Origin: Sulfitobacter undariae
GTDB taxonomy: Bacteria; Pseudomonadota; Alphaproteobacteria; Rhodobacterales; Rhodobacteraceae
DNA: 64,000 bases
Direction of reading: 5' to 3'
Assembly: GCF_014196805.1 (NCBI RefSeq)
Contig: NZ_JACIEI010000007.1
Coordinates: 62,001 to 126,000, forward strand
Shown: piece by piece, positions 19,655 through 29,520 of the stretch
How the letters are laid out: each line of letters begins with the position of its first letter
Numbering within the stretch: position 1 is the stretch's first letter
Notes under the pieces: model-generated
The model's database searches: none
Told to the model about the DNA's origin: nothing
The model's input: only the letters and a program-made list of their open reading frames with translations
Made by a program: the position numbers and the translations under genes

Positions 19655-21040
19655 ATGGCAACCGAAATACTGATGCCCGCCCTAAGCCCGACCATGGAAG
19701 AAGGCACATTGGCCAAATGGCTGGTCAAGGAAGGCGATACCGTTGCATCTGGTGACATCATGGCCGAAATCGAAACCGACAAAGCCACGATGGAATTTGA
19801 AGCGGTAGACGAAGGTGTGATCGGCAAAATCCTGATTGCCGAAGGCACTGAGGGGGTGAAAGTAAACACTGCCATCGCCATCTTGCTGGAAGAAGGTGAA
19901 GACGCCTCTGCCATGGACAGCGCGAAATCCGCCCCTGACTCCGCCCCAGCTCCTGCGGCTAAAGAGGAAACCGCTGCGGCGGCCCCTGCCCCTGCTGCCC
20001 AGACGCAAGAAGCCCAAGCCGTTGTTGATACTTCGCCAGACTGGCCAGAGGGCACAACACTGAAGCAACAAACCGTGCGTGAAGCCTTGCGTGATGGCAT
20101 GGCCGAAGAGATGCGCAAAGACGGCGACGTGTTCATCATGGGTGAAGAAGTAGCCGAGTATCAGGGTGCATATAAAATCACCCAAGGCATGTTGGATGAA
20201 TTCGGCTCCAAGCGCGTGATCGATACGCCGATCACCGAACATGGTTTTGCTGGTATCGCGGTGGGTGCGTCTTTTGGTGGGCTCAAACCCATCCTTGAGT
20301 TCATGACCTTTAACTTTGCCATGCAGGCGATTGACCACATTATCAACTCTGCTGCCAAGACGCTGTATATGTCTGGTGGCCAGATGGGCGCGCCGATTGT
20401 GTTCCGTGGGCCAAACGGTGCTGCGGCGCGTGTGGGTGCCCAGCACTCGCAGGATTACGCTGCATGGTATATGCAGGTGCCGGGCCTTAAGGTGGCGATG
20501 CCTTATTCGGCCTCGGATTACAAAGGCCTGATGAAGACAGCCATCCGCGATCCGAACCCTGTGATTTTCCTTGAGAATGAAATTCTCTACGGGCGTTCCT
20601 TTGATGTGCCAGAGATCGATGACTATACGGTACCGTTTGGTAAGGCGCGTATCTGGCGTGAAGGCGACGATGTGACCATCGTCAGCTTTGGCATCGGGAT
20701 GAGCTATGCACTGGAAGCCGCGGACAAGCTGGCGGAAGAAGGCATCATGGCCGAGGTCATCGACCTGCGCACCCTGCGCCCGATGGACACACCTGCGATT
20801 ATCAAATCGGTCAAGAAAACAAACCGTCTGGTCACTGTCGAAGAAGGCTGGCCGCAGGGCAGCGTTGGCAGCTACATCAGTTCTGTGGTGATGCAAGAAG
20901 CGTTTGATTATCTGGACGCGCCTGTGATCAACTGCACGGGCAAAGATGTGCCAATGCCCTACGCAGCGAACCTTGAGAAACACGCGCTTGTCACCACCGC
21001 CGAGGTGATCGAAGCGGTGAAAAAAGTAACCTATAAATAA
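19655..21040 (+). CDS. pdhB: Pyruvate dehydrogenase E1 beta subunit with N-terminal lipoyl domain
   Basis: A 461-residue protein. Residues 1-80 are a lipoyl domain ([20 protein letters not shown], with the lipoylation site [13 protein letters not shown]), residues 85-135 are an Ala/Pro-rich swinging linker, and residues 140-461 are the E1-beta transketolase part ([53 protein letters not shown]). A lipoyl domain on E1-beta is known from alphaproteobacteria such as rhizobia and Zymomonas. The lipoyl domain is nearly identical to that of the adjacent pdhC. Confidence 0.97.
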   Translation: MATEILMPALSPTMEEGTLAKWLVKEGDTVASGDIMAEIETDKATMEFEAVDEGVIGKILIAEGTEGVKVNTAIAILLEEGEDASAMDSAKSAPDSAPAPAAKEETAAAAPAPAAQTQEAQAVVDTSPDWPEGTTLKQQTVREALRDGMAEEMRKDGDVFIMGEEVAEYQGAYKITQGMLDEFGSKRVIDTPITEHGFAGIAVGASFGGLKPILEFMTFNFAMQAIDHIINSAAKTLYMSGGQMGAPIVFRGPNGAAARVGAQHSQDYAAWYMQVPGLKVAMPYSASDYKGLMKTAIRDPNPVIFLENEILYGRSFDVPEIDDYTVPFGKARIWREGDDVTIVSFGIGMSYALEAADKLAEEGIMAEVIDLRTLRPMDTPAIIKSVKKTNRLVTVEEGWPQGSVGSYISSVVMQEAFDYLDAPVINCTGKDVPMPYAANLEKHALVTTAEVIEAVKKVTYK

Positions 21041-21052
21041 GGAGCGGTCACG

Positions 21053-22357
21053 ATGCCTATAGAAATCCTCATGCCCGCCCTCTCTCCTACGATGGAAGAA
21101 GGCACGCTGGCCAAATGGCTGGTCAAAGAAGGCGATACTGTCGCCTCTGGTGACGTGATGTGCGAGATTGAAACCGATAAAGCCACCATGGAATTTGAAG
21201 CCGTGGATGAAGGCGTAATCGGGAAGATCCTTGTTGCCGATGGTACGGAGGGCGTGAAAGTGAACGCGGCCATCGCCGTGCTGTTGGAAGACGGTGAAAG
21301 CGCCGATGACATCGGAAGCGCATCTGCGGCGCCTAAGACCCAAGAGGCACCAGCCCCTGCAACCGCAAAAGAAAAAGGCGAAGAAGCGCCCGAGGAGCAG
21401 GCAAGCCCTGCCCCTGCCTCCGCAAGTAAGCCCGATGGTAGCCGTATTTTTGCTTCGCCTTTGGCGCGCCGAATTGCCGAGCAAAAAGGTCTTGATCTGG
21501 CGGGTATTTCTGGCTCCGGCCCACATGGCCGTATTGTAAAAGCAGATGTTGAGGGCCTAACAAAATCCGAAGCGCCCAAAGCAGCGGCACCTGCGGAACA
21601 GGCCACTGCCAAGGTGGCCCCTGCTGGCCCGTCTAGCGATGCGATTGCCAAGATGTATGAGGATCGTAACTATGAAGAAGTCACCCTCAACGGGATGCGT
21701 AAAACGATTGCAGCGCGTCTGACCGAAGCCAAGCAAACGGTGCCGCATTTCTACCTGCGCCGTGACATCCAGCTGGATGCGCTTATGAACTTCCGTGCCC
21801 AATTGAACAAACAGTTGGAACCACGGGGCGTGAAGCTGTCGGTGAATGATTTCATCATCAAAGCCTGCGCACTGGCCTTGCAGCAAGTGCCCGATGCCAA
21901 TGCTGTTTGGGCGGGTGATAAAATCTTCAAGCTCAAGCCATCCGATGTGGCGGTGGCGGTTGCCATTGAGGGCGGGCTGTTTACGCCTGTCCTGAAAGAC
22001 GCCGAGATGAAATCACTCTCTGCGCTGAGTGCCGAGATGAAAGACCTTGCCGCACGCGCCAAAGACCGCAAGCTGGCTCCGCACGAATATCAGGGCGGCA
22101 GCTTTGCTATTTCGAACCTTGGCATGATGGGCATCGACAACTTTGATGCCGTCATCAACCCGCCCCACGGTGCCATTCTGGCTGTAGGTGCTGGTGTAAA
22201 AAAACCGGTAGTTGGCAAAGACGGCGAATTGGCTGTGGCCACCGTTATGTCGGTGACGCTGTCGGTAGATCATCGTGTGATTGACGGCGCATTGGGTGCG
22301 GAACTACTGGCTGCGATCAAGGATAACCTTGAAGCGCCGATGACCATGCTAGCCTAG
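21053..22357 (+). CDS. pdhC: Dihydrolipoamide acetyltransferase (E2 of pyruvate dehydrogenase)
   Basis: A 434-residue E2 core protein. Lipoyl domain at residues 1-79 ([15 protein letters not shown]), Ala/Pro/Glu-rich linker, a peripheral-subunit-binding domain at about residues 126-165 ([20 protein letters not shown]), a second linker, and the catalytic acetyltransferase domain from about residue 205 to the end with [20 protein letters not shown] (His and Asp of the HxxxDG motif). It forms the core that holds PdhA/PdhB and LpdA. It ends with a strong terminator. Confidence 0.97.
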   Translation: MPIEILMPALSPTMEEGTLAKWLVKEGDTVASGDVMCEIETDKATMEFEAVDEGVIGKILVADGTEGVKVNAAIAVLLEDGESADDIGSASAAPKTQEAPAPATAKEKGEEAPEEQASPAPASASKPDGSRIFASPLARRIAEQKGLDLAGISGSGPHGRIVKADVEGLTKSEAPKAAAPAEQATAKVAPAGPSSDAIAKMYEDRNYEEVTLNGMRKTIAARLTEAKQTVPHFYLRRDIQLDALMNFRAQLNKQLEPRGVKLSVNDFIIKACALALQQVPDANAVWAGDKIFKLKPSDVAVAVAIEGGLFTPVLKDAEMKSLSALSAEMKDLAARAKDRKLAPHEYQGGSFAISNLGMMGIDNFDAVINPPHGAILAVGAGVKKPVVGKDGELAVATVMSVTLSVDHRVIDGALGAELLAAIKDNLEAPMTMLA

Positions 22358-22381
22358 TGAATATTTCACAGTAAATCATAG

Positions 22382-22410
22382 AAAAGGCCGGAGTATTGCT
22401 CCGGCCTTTT
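22382..22410. terminator. Bidirectional terminator between pdhC and cysE
   Basis: A perfect 12-bp inverted repeat AAAAGGCCGGAG / CTCCGGCCTTTT with a 5-nt loop. A-run and T-run ends serve both convergent genes. Confidence 0.9.
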
Positions 22411-22433
22411 GCATTTCAAAGAGGTTTGAAAGA

Positions 22434-23246
22434 TCAGTCTTCCCAGGGACCCAGCATGTGATTCATTGAGATAGAGGGCTGATCACACCCCGCCTCCCCA
22501 ACGATCTTGGCTGGAATACCAGCTACCGTTTTGCAAGGCGGCACCGCCTCCAACACTACAGATCCCGCTGCAATGCGCGAGCAGTGGCCAATGGTGATGT
22601 TACCCAACACTTTTGCCCCTGCGCCAATCAGCACCCCATCACCGATCTTGGGATGACGGTCTTCTTCTTCTTTGCCTGTCCCACCCAAGGTTACGGAATG
22701 CAGCATAGAAACATTATCGCCCACCACGGCGGTTTCGCCGATGACAACGGAATGGGCATGGTCAATCATAATGCCTTTACCGATGCGTGCACCGGGATGA
22801 ATATCGACACCAAAGATTTCCGACACACGCATCTGGAAGAAATAGGCCAAGTCGCGGTGGCCCTGCTGCCAAAGATAGTGGCTCACGCGGTAAGCCTGAA
22901 CGGCCTGATAGCCTTTGAAATATAAAATTGGTTGTAGCAAACGGTGGCAGGCGGGGTCGCGATCATAGATCGCCACCAGATCGGCACGTGCCGCTTCGAC
23001 CAGTGCAGGTTCTTCTGCATAAGCTTGGTCAACGATTTCGCGCACAACCATCATCGACATCTCGTTAGAGGATAGCTTTGCCGCGATGCGATAAGACAGT
23101 GCTTTTTCAATCGACGCATGATGCAGGATCGTGGCATGCACAAAGCCCCCAATCAGGGGCTCAGCCAATGCCGCATCTTGTGCTTCATGTTTGATCTGGT
23201 CCCAGACGGGGTCAACAGATGCAAGTTTGCTTTGTAGGTTGGGCAC
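22434..23246 (-). CDS. cysE: Serine O-acetyltransferase
   Basis: A 270-residue enzyme that acetylates serine with acetyl-CoA, the first step of cysteine synthesis. The N-terminal helical domain (VWDQIKHEAQDAALAEPLIG, HHASIEKALSYRIAAKL) is followed by a left-handed beta-helix of hexapeptide repeats (HPGARIGKGIMIDHAHSVVI, GETAVVGDNVSMLHSVTLGG) with the catalytic His-Asp pair in the IDHAHS region, and a C-terminal tail ending MNHMLGPWED. It lies just beyond the 3' end of the GTA cluster on the same strand. Confidence 0.96.
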   Translation of the reverse strand: MPNLQSKLASVDPVWDQIKHEAQDAALAEPLIGGFVHATILHHASIEKALSYRIAAKLSSNEMSMMVVREIVDQAYAEEPALVEAARADLVAIYDRDPACHRLLQPILYFKGYQAVQAYRVSHYLWQQGHRDLAYFFQMRVSEIFGVDIHPGARIGKGIMIDHAHSVVIGETAVVGDNVSMLHSVTLGGTGKEEEDRHPKIGDGVLIGAGAKVLGNITIGHCSRIAAGSVVLEAVPPCKTVAGIPAKIVGEAGCDQPSISMNHMLGPWED

Positions 23247-23258
23247 GCGATTGCTTCC

Positions 23259-23645
23259 TCATTCCAGTCTACTTGCTATATCCTTAGCACAGTTACGCGA
23301 TGAGAAAACCCGTTCAGGAGCACAACTGTGCTCCCCGACCTTAGACTGGTCTCGCAAAGCCTCCAGAATTACTGCCATGCAAGACCAGGTATCACGGACA
23401 TTTTGCGGCTGAAGGGGACCGCAAGAATACGGCATCGCAGCGGCACGCAGGCTACCATCCCCCCACTGCGGGTGCAGTTTTTGCAGGCGTTTGACGTATT
23501 TATCCGCCACATGTGCGCGCCAAAACAGCTCTTCACAAAATCCATGCCGTTCATCATGCGGCACGCGCTGGAGTGCGCGTGCCGCATGATATAAATCAGA
23601 CAGACTGAGCTGTCTCACAATGCGGTGATCCTTGTGCTTGCCCAC
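23259..23645 (-). CDS. DUF7742-like small protein at the end of the GTA cluster
   Basis: A 128-residue protein whose core reads DLYHAARALQRVPHDERHGF and RLQKLHPQWGDGSLRAAAM. I recall this pattern in short proteins following GTA g15 in Rhodobacterales (DUF7742). The start overlaps the 3' end of g15 by 31 nt, so it is probably translated from the GTA transcript. The last 40 residues (from about SCMAVILEALRD onward) are less conserved in my recollection. No function is known. Confidence 0.65.
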   Translation of the reverse strand: MGKHKDHRIVRQLSLSDLYHAARALQRVPHDERHGFCEELFWRAHVADKYVKRLQKLHPQWGDGSLRAAAMPYSCGPLQPQNVRDTWSCMAVILEALRDQSKVGEHSCAPERVFSSRNCAKDIASRLE

Positions 23646-24631
23646 AACCCAACACCATAAGTAGCTGAGACCTGACCGACTTCGACTGTGAACGGCAGGG
23701 TTATGGCGTCTGACGCCTGCGCCGCGCCAGAGTAGACGTAACTGGGCGTTGTTAGAACGTCGGTCCGTACAATTGCTCCGTCCTTGACGACGCGTAGCAT
23801 GTAGGATTCGCTTTCCTCCCCCAGCGGGACTTCAAAGCTCTCCCATGCATCGCCATCGACACGGGTACGACGTACCCATGTCATGGTAACAGCACCGTCT
23901 GGCTGGATCACCGCACGCAGATGCGCGGGCGCATAGGGGCGCAGGCCATTGCCATCAAACGCCTTTTGCATTTGCCGGAACGACGGATCATCCACAGGCC
24001 GCTGAGCTGGCCCAATCCGATAGTTCTGCGTCACCCTGCGCATATTTCGGCTGAGGTCAATTTGTTGCGGGACAGAGTTTAGCAGCACAAACTGTGAGCC
24101 AGTTGGCCATACATCAGGCATCAACCCATCCGACCCCGCCTGCCCGCGCAACCGGTCACGTAACAGATATGTGCGCGGCGCAATCAGTTCCGCTGTGGCA
24201 AATTGAAAAATCTCCCAATTGTCGCTGCTGCCATCTCCGATGGCTGTCAAATTTGCCCCGCTCAGCAGCGCGGCTTCCTCTACGGATTCCAATTGCCCAC
24301 TGGCCAATTGCACCTCCAATGCATCACCCCGATCAAACAATCCTGTTGTCGCACGCAGCATCGGCGAGCGTGTTGACCCAAGCGTGGCACGTAAAGGCAG
24401 GATCGTATTGAGGCCAAAATTCTGATCCGTCAGGCTGGAATAGAGCGCAACACTCCCCGGCCAAGGATTTGCACTTGCTGCGATGTAGGGGGCATGGGGC
24501 ACCTCATCTCCCGTCAACATCGGGATATCCAGAAAGACTGGCGTCACAGGCATTGGCGCAACAAAAGCTTTCATGCCTACCAACTCATCCGACAATGGTG
24601 ACGCTTTATAGATTTCGGGATCAATGCGCAT
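23615..24631 (-). pseudogene. GTA g15 (host-contact megatron protein), C-terminal part after a frameshift
   Basis: A 338-codon frame that continues the g15 product. It holds the family's C-terminal region (FLDIPMLTGDEVPHAPYIAA, PWPGSVALYSSLTDQNFGLN, ending VGQVSATYGVGLWAST). Its first ATG is internal: read in the same frame, codons upstream give DQAEFQQIEAMRIDPEIYK, which joins smoothly to YRIDRV at the end of the preceding frame. Together the two pieces equal about 1308 residues, close to the roughly 1300 of the Rhodobacter g15 protein. In Rhodobacter this protein forms the tail tip that meets the recipient cell. Confidence 0.85.
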
Positions 24632-24636
24632 GGCTT

Positions 24637-27549
24637 CTATCTGCTGAAATTCAGCCTGATCACGCGATCAATGCGGTACAATGATGCGCTCTCGCCCTGA
24701 TCCGCAGGAAGGGAGACAACATCGCCCGCCCGCACAGGCATCTGGGACGGTGGCAGAGCAAATTGAACACTCTCGCGTGCAATTCGCGCCTCGTTTAGCC
24801 ACCGCTCTGCCACTTGCCGCCCTTCGGTGCGGGTAAGAAGCATGGAGAATTCTGTAGCCGCAATGGCGTGGGTTTCCTCATCCGGCAAAACCGCCTCTTC
24901 CGAGATCACATCATAGCTGGCATCTGCTTGGATAAATCGCAGCCTCACCCGCCCCGACAAGGCCGCATCCGCCTCGCGCAGTTGCACCGTTGTGCCATCC
25001 AGATCATTACTTACCGCGAACTCTGCGGGGTTCAGCGCAGTTTCGCGCAGCCCATCACGCATCCGAAACACCAGCACCCCGTCGCGTTCAACCGCGTCAA
25101 AGCCAAACCGTAGCATCAGCGGCTGCAAAGACGCCCGCGCCTCCGTCACATCGCTTACGGCATAGCCCCGCACCAAACCATAAAGGCCGCTTGTATCCAC
25201 AGCAGTCACCCCTGCACGATTGCAAATCTCTTGCACGACTGACGCCAAACTGCGTGACGATGTTCGTCCATTGAGCCAATGACCACGCGCATAGGATGTC
25301 CCGTCGCTCCATAAATCACGGTTGTTTGGGAAATGAGGGAAAGGTCGCACATCCCACGCCCAGACAAAGGCGCGGGACATGTCGATCATCGGACCAGCAT
25401 ATTCGATACCTTGGGGGTTGTTGTGTGGTTTGGCCCAATAGTCGATCATAGCTCGCAGATATTGCATCTGGATCAGGTCATCGCGCCCCCCATCCGAATA
25501 CCGCGGCAGGCTGCTCTCGGACGATTTTGCATCCAAGAACTTATTCGGCTGGTTCGTGCCATTGTCGATTGCCGCGCAACCGTATTCCGTGAACCAGATC
25601 GGCTTTTGCCCTTTTAACCACGCTGTCGGTTCATTCGCACGCATCCCGTCAATGCGGTCATAGTGTAGATTGCTCCACCAATTGCGAATGTCTTTGTAGC
25701 GATAAATCCACGCCTCATCATGCGCGCCGTCGGTGATCGGCGTGCGAATTTGCGCGTCGCGTTCTTCGATCGAACCATAATACCAATCATAGCCTTCACC
25801 ACCCTCAATGTTGGATTGCAGATAGTCCAAATTGTAGATGGCATCCCACGACTGCGCATCCACATGATCCACGCTCTCGCGCCAATCTGACAGTGGCATG
25901 TAATTGTCGATACCAATAAAATCGATGTTGGCATCTGCCCAAAGAGGATCAAGGTGGAACAACCGGTCTCCCGTTCCGTCCTGCGGCTGATAACCGAAGT
26001 ATTCGCTCCAATCCGCCGCATAGCTTATTTTGGTATCAGGCCCCAGCAAATGTCGAACCTGTGCCGCCAGATCAATAAACGCGGCAACCGAGGGGAACGT
26101 GTTGCGCCCAGAGCGGATCTGGGTCAGGCCGCGCATCTCGGAGCCAATGCAAAAGGCATCCACCCCGCCAGCGGCTTTGCATAATGCAGCATAATGCAAA
26201 ATGAAACGTGACAGCGTCCACTCTTGCGGACCAGAATAGCTCACACTGCCGTTTTGAACCGAGAAATCAGACGCCTGAACCGTGCCAAAAAATGCAGATA
26301 CTTCCACTGTCGCTGCGGACGTCATATCGGTTGATCCAATCCGACCCGGAGCGGCGGCGAGTGTCATGCGCCCACGCCAAGGCAAGGCAGGCTGACCTTC
26401 CTCCCCTGTATAGGGGTCAGGCAGGACGTTTCCCGCAAGTTGGTCCATCAGGATGAACGGATAAAACATCACTGCCGTGCCGCGCGCATTCATCGCTTGA
26501 ATGGCCTCGATTACCGCCGTGTCCGCAGGGGTCCCGCCATAAATGGGGCGGTCATCTGTACCGCGTGCAATCACCTCAGCAGCACCACGCGACACTCCGG
26601 CCACGTGCCACGGCATTTCTTCCCCCTCAACAAGCGGGTCTTCGACTTTTGGCTGCACAAGGCACTCGCCAACCCGCAAGTCAGACCCGAACCATGACAC
26701 CACCAAAGATGCGGCCTTCAACTCTGGTAATTCAGCTCCCAACGCATCCAAAGAGGTTGAGAAATCTGTTTTCCCAGAAGGGGAATTGATATTTGCGCTC
26801 CAACGCGATTGGTTTTCACCTTCATAGCTAACGGGAGTTGTCGCCAATGAATACTCGCCCGTGCCCGGTATCAAAGCGACGCCTTGCACCCCATAGGACA
26901 AGGCATGTTGCGCGTCTTCTGCACCACGTTGCTCAGGGCGCATCACCTCAAAACTAAACTGAGGAATGCGGTTTCCAAACCGCTGCAACGCCAAGGCTTC
27001 GATCACCACATAGGCGGTCCCGCGATAGGCAGGCACCATGCCGACACCCTCAATCGCTTCCATCAACGGGTCCGCTACTTGATCTGCACTGCCAGAATAA
27101 ACTGTCATGTTCAGATCATCGGGCGCGATCTCTTCGCCATCTGCCCAAACACGGCCCACACGGGTTATTTCCCCCTCACACAAGGCAATCGCCAGATTGA
27201 CCGAATAACTATACTCGGTTGTTTTAGGTTGTGAGCTGCCACCTTTGCCGCCGCCGCTTGTGGTGCTGACTTCCTCGAAATCGGACGCCCAGATCACCTG
27301 CCCACCCAGCCGCAAACTCCCATACAGCTGTGTCACAGGATCACCTTCTCCCGCATTGGTCAGGCGAAATCGGTCCACTTTACCCGTCTCAACTGCTTGC
27401 GCGCCGCTGCCCAGTATTTTCTGGTCCACGACACGGCCCAACGTCGCACCAACAGCGCGGCCAATGGCAACCGATGACAAGCCCGCAAATGTTCCGCCAA
27501 TTGAGCCACCTACCGCAGCACCTGCTGCCGAGAATAAAACCGTTGCCAT
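24637..27549 (-). CDS. GTA g15 (host-contact megatron protein), N-terminal 970 residues
   Basis: This frame carries the family's front two thirds: a hydrophobic glycine-rich start (MATVLFSAAGAAVGGSIGGT), a phage-tail-like N-terminal domain (TEYSYSVNLAIALCEGEITR), a TIM-barrel glycosidase-like domain in the middle (KISYAADWSEYFGYQPQDGT, WADANIDFIGIDNYMPLSDW, KPIWFTEYGCAAIDNGTNQP) and part of the phage-tail_3 region. It stops at YRIDRVIRLNFSR because one base is missing near 24660-24664 (see findings). Without correction the product lacks its last 338 residues. It begins one base from the g14 stop. Confidence 0.9.
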   Translation of the reverse strand: MATVLFSAAGAAVGGSIGGTFAGLSSVAIGRAVGATLGRVVDQKILGSGAQAVETGKVDRFRLTNAGEGDPVTQLYGSLRLGGQVIWASDFEEVSTTSGGGKGGSSQPKTTEYSYSVNLAIALCEGEITRVGRVWADGEEIAPDDLNMTVYSGSADQVADPLMEAIEGVGMVPAYRGTAYVVIEALALQRFGNRIPQFSFEVMRPEQRGAEDAQHALSYGVQGVALIPGTGEYSLATTPVSYEGENQSRWSANINSPSGKTDFSTSLDALGAELPELKAASLVVSWFGSDLRVGECLVQPKVEDPLVEGEEMPWHVAGVSRGAAEVIARGTDDRPIYGGTPADTAVIEAIQAMNARGTAVMFYPFILMDQLAGNVLPDPYTGEEGQPALPWRGRMTLAAAPGRIGSTDMTSAATVEVSAFFGTVQASDFSVQNGSVSYSGPQEWTLSRFILHYAALCKAAGGVDAFCIGSEMRGLTQIRSGRNTFPSVAAFIDLAAQVRHLLGPDTKISYAADWSEYFGYQPQDGTGDRLFHLDPLWADANIDFIGIDNYMPLSDWRESVDHVDAQSWDAIYNLDYLQSNIEGGEGYDWYYGSIEERDAQIRTPITDGAHDEAWIYRYKDIRNWWSNLHYDRIDGMRANEPTAWLKGQKPIWFTEYGCAAIDNGTNQPNKFLDAKSSESSLPRYSDGGRDDLIQMQYLRAMIDYWAKPHNNPQGIEYAGPMIDMSRAFVWAWDVRPFPHFPNNRDLWSDGTSYARGHWLNGRTSSRSLASVVQEICNRAGVTAVDTSGLYGLVRGYAVSDVTEARASLQPLMLRFGFDAVERDGVLVFRMRDGLRETALNPAEFAVSNDLDGTTVQLREADAALSGRVRLRFIQADASYDVISEEAVLPDEETHAIAATEFSMLLTRTEGRQVAERWLNEARIARESVQFALPPSQMPVRAGDVVSLPADQGESASLYRIDRVIRLNFSR

Positions 27550-27989
27550 TAGATGACCTCCTTGGGAAATTCAAAACACGCCACAATCCGGCGCTGCCAT
27601 GGCGCGCTCAGCGGGCTCTCTACAACGCCGCGCCGCGAATAGGCGTGGATAAACCGCGCGCCACATCCAGCGCTGGATAAAATGCCCAAATGCTTGGCTA
27701 CAGCGCCATCACGCATTCGGAACAGCAACACATCTCCGGTACTGGCTTGGCCCACAGACTTGGGCTTCAGGTGACGCAATGCCGCCGCCCACAAAAGCTC
27801 TTCGCCCTGCGGTTCGGACCAATCCATTGAATATGCAGGGATGGCTTCCGGCTCTGCCCCGTAAACCTCGCGCCAAACGCCGCGTACCAACCCCAGACAA
27901 TCGCTCCCCGCACCGCGGATACCAGCCTGATGCACATAAGGCGTGCCAATCCAGCCACGGGCAGCGGCAATGATGCATGCACCACTCAT
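27549..27989 (-). CDS. GTA g14, NlpC/P60 family tail peptidase
   Basis: A 146-residue protein of the NlpC/P60 papain-like fold. The catalytic Cys lies in GAGSDCLGLVRGVWREVYG, the first His in AVAKHLGILS and the later RFIHAYSRRGVVE completes the site. In Rhodobacter the equivalent cuts peptidoglycan of the recipient during DNA entry. ATG 27989 overlaps the g13 stop as ATGA; the longer frame (to 28043) is rejected because it only adds residues inside g13. Confidence 0.93.
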   Translation of the reverse strand: MSGACIIAAARGWIGTPYVHQAGIRGAGSDCLGLVRGVWREVYGAEPEAIPAYSMDWSEPQGEELLWAAALRHLKPKSVGQASTGDVLLFRMRDGAVAKHLGILSSAGCGARFIHAYSRRGVVESPLSAPWQRRIVACFEFPKEVI

Positions 27990-28876
27990 CTGAGTGATCC
28001 GCCACTGTTTGTACCTTTGCTGCTGGGCACGGACACAACCCAATCTTCGCCCGGCAAATCAGGAAAACCCTGATAGTTATCAAAATTGTTGAACTTGAGC
28101 CGACAGGTTTCAACGCGTTTGTCACAGCCGGCAACCAACCGGATTTGTGTACCTTCTGTGACCAGCCCCCGCATCGGTTCCCACAACTCGACCACCCGTG
28201 CCGCGCCTTCATTGCGATCCGATTTGATCATTCCCCAAAGCCCTGCTGCTGGCCCGTCCAAAACTTCCAACCGCCCGCGCGTGAACCAATCCACATCAAA
28301 GGGCTCGAACGTTTGCCAAACAAACCGCCGCGCTCCTTCGATGGCTTCAACAGCCAGAGTCTGCGCATAACTTTCTTGCGATAGGTTAAAACGGCACGCA
28401 CCATCCCCGAGTACAACCGAGCATGGCTTTTGATACACGCGCCCCAACGGGCGATTCAGCCCTTCTGTCAGCCCACGAAGTTCTGCCCGAAAACCACCCC
28501 CTGCGCGTGTCAGCTCTCCCAAACTCCCGCGAAAGTTCAACCAGTGCTGCGTCGTATCCGCCCAATTCACCAGCCACGCACGCACCTCGGCCCCGTCAAA
28601 ACGCCCCTGCTCGATCTCGTCCTCGCGCAAAGACACATCTGACAACGCTCCTAAGGCCTCAGAGTTGTCGACAGACAGGCCCGTAGACTGCGCCAGCGCC
28701 AGCGCACTCAACCCCGTATCGGCGCGAAATTCAAAGCCTGCAAATGCCAACGGCCTATCGTGATCGGTGAAGGCAAAAACCACGCCATCTTTGCGTGTAA
28801 TGGCCCACGCGTGACACACCGTGGTCAATCGACTGGCCAGATGTGCCGCCAGCCCCTCATTGAACTGCACACTCAT
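27986..28876 (-). CDS. GTA g13, tail hub protein (DUF2163/BR0599)
   Basis: A 296-residue protein with the DUF2163 N-terminal part (LASRLTTVCHAWAITRKDG, FTDHDRPLAF) and the BR0599 C-terminal part. Four cysteines are arranged in two pairs, CSVVLGDGAC near residue 152 and CDKRVETC near residue 262. I recall that an iron-sulfur cluster was seen in the Rhodobacter GTA hub; this spacing fits cluster ligation. It overlaps g12 and g14 by 4 nt each, typical of a packed tail operon. Confidence 0.92.
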   Translation of the reverse strand: MSVQFNEGLAAHLASRLTTVCHAWAITRKDGVVFAFTDHDRPLAFAGFEFRADTGLSALALAQSTGLSVDNSEALGALSDVSLREDEIEQGRFDGAEVRAWLVNWADTTQHWLNFRGSLGELTRAGGGFRAELRGLTEGLNRPLGRVYQKPCSVVLGDGACRFNLSQESYAQTLAVEAIEGARRFVWQTFEPFDVDWFTRGRLEVLDGPAAGLWGMIKSDRNEGAARVVELWEPMRGLVTEGTQIRLVAGCDKRVETCRLKFNNFDNYQGFPDLPGEDWVVSVPSSKGTNSGGSLR

Positions 28877-29505
28877 ACGCGCACCTCGCGAACCGGAATG
28901 TCGGGAACCTGGCCAGCATGGAAACTAGCGATGTTGGCCAACAGGCTGTCACTGTCAAAACGCACAGGCACATCGAACTCATACCCTGCATAGACCCGTG
29001 TATCAGGATCAGGTGGGTTGAAGAACGTGATTACCCCAGTGGTATCATCCACCGTATAATCAATTGTGTCGCTTTTGTCGTCCTGCTCAACTGCGACCAG
29101 AACACTACCTTGGACAGGTTTCACGATAGGTCGCGCATAGGCATGCCCTCCCGAGCGATACGTTTTAATGATTTGAAACTGTGTTTTCACCCCATTTCCA
29201 ACAGCAATCTGTTGGTCCCAGCGGCCAATCGGCGCTGAGGGTTTAGATGACTTATAGTCAGACCAGTCCTTCCATCGAAACCCGTAGATCTGACCATATC
29301 GCGCCTCATAAAACGCGATCACTGCCTCCACATCATCCAAAGACCGCAGGCCCAGCCCCGCATCATAAACCCGCCTGGAATGCGCCCAAGGCGTGTTGCG
29401 TTCCTCAAATCCGTTGGCCAGCGCCACCACATCGACCCGCCGTTGCGGACCACCCAACGCACCAAAGCTCAGGTTCGCCGGAAATTGCACTTCGTGAAAA
29501 CTCAT
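28873..29505 (-). CDS. GTA g12, distal tail protein (DUF2460)
   Basis: A 210-residue protein starting MSFHEVQFPANLSFGALGGP, with ALANGFEERNTPWAHSRRVY and ARYGQIYGFRWKDWSDYKSS, all characteristic of the DUF2460/TIGR02217 family found in GTAs. In Rhodobacter it forms the ring at the end of the tail tube to which the hub binds. It lies 15 nt downstream of g11. Confidence 0.93.
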   Translation of the reverse strand: MSFHEVQFPANLSFGALGGPQRRVDVVALANGFEERNTPWAHSRRVYDAGLGLRSLDDVEAVIAFYEARYGQIYGFRWKDWSDYKSSKPSAPIGRWDQQIAVGNGVKTQFQIIKTYRSGGHAYARPIVKPVQGSVLVAVEQDDKSDTIDYTVDDTTGVITFFNPPDPDTRVYAGYEFDVPVRFDSDSLLANIASFHAGQVPDIPVREVRV

Positions 29506-29520
29506 CTCAAATCCCCTCGC

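Noticed and set aside
19682..21526. A 614-codon open frame on the minus strand
   Set aside because: Antisense of pdhB-pdhC. Long shadow frames are common opposite GC-rich genes; the product has no family character and unlikely His/Arg/Phe content.
24640..24680. Programmed ribosomal frameshift in g15
   Set aside because: I see no slippery heptamer or downstream stem at the junction, and g15 is a single frame in the homologues I know. A plain one-base deletion explains it better.
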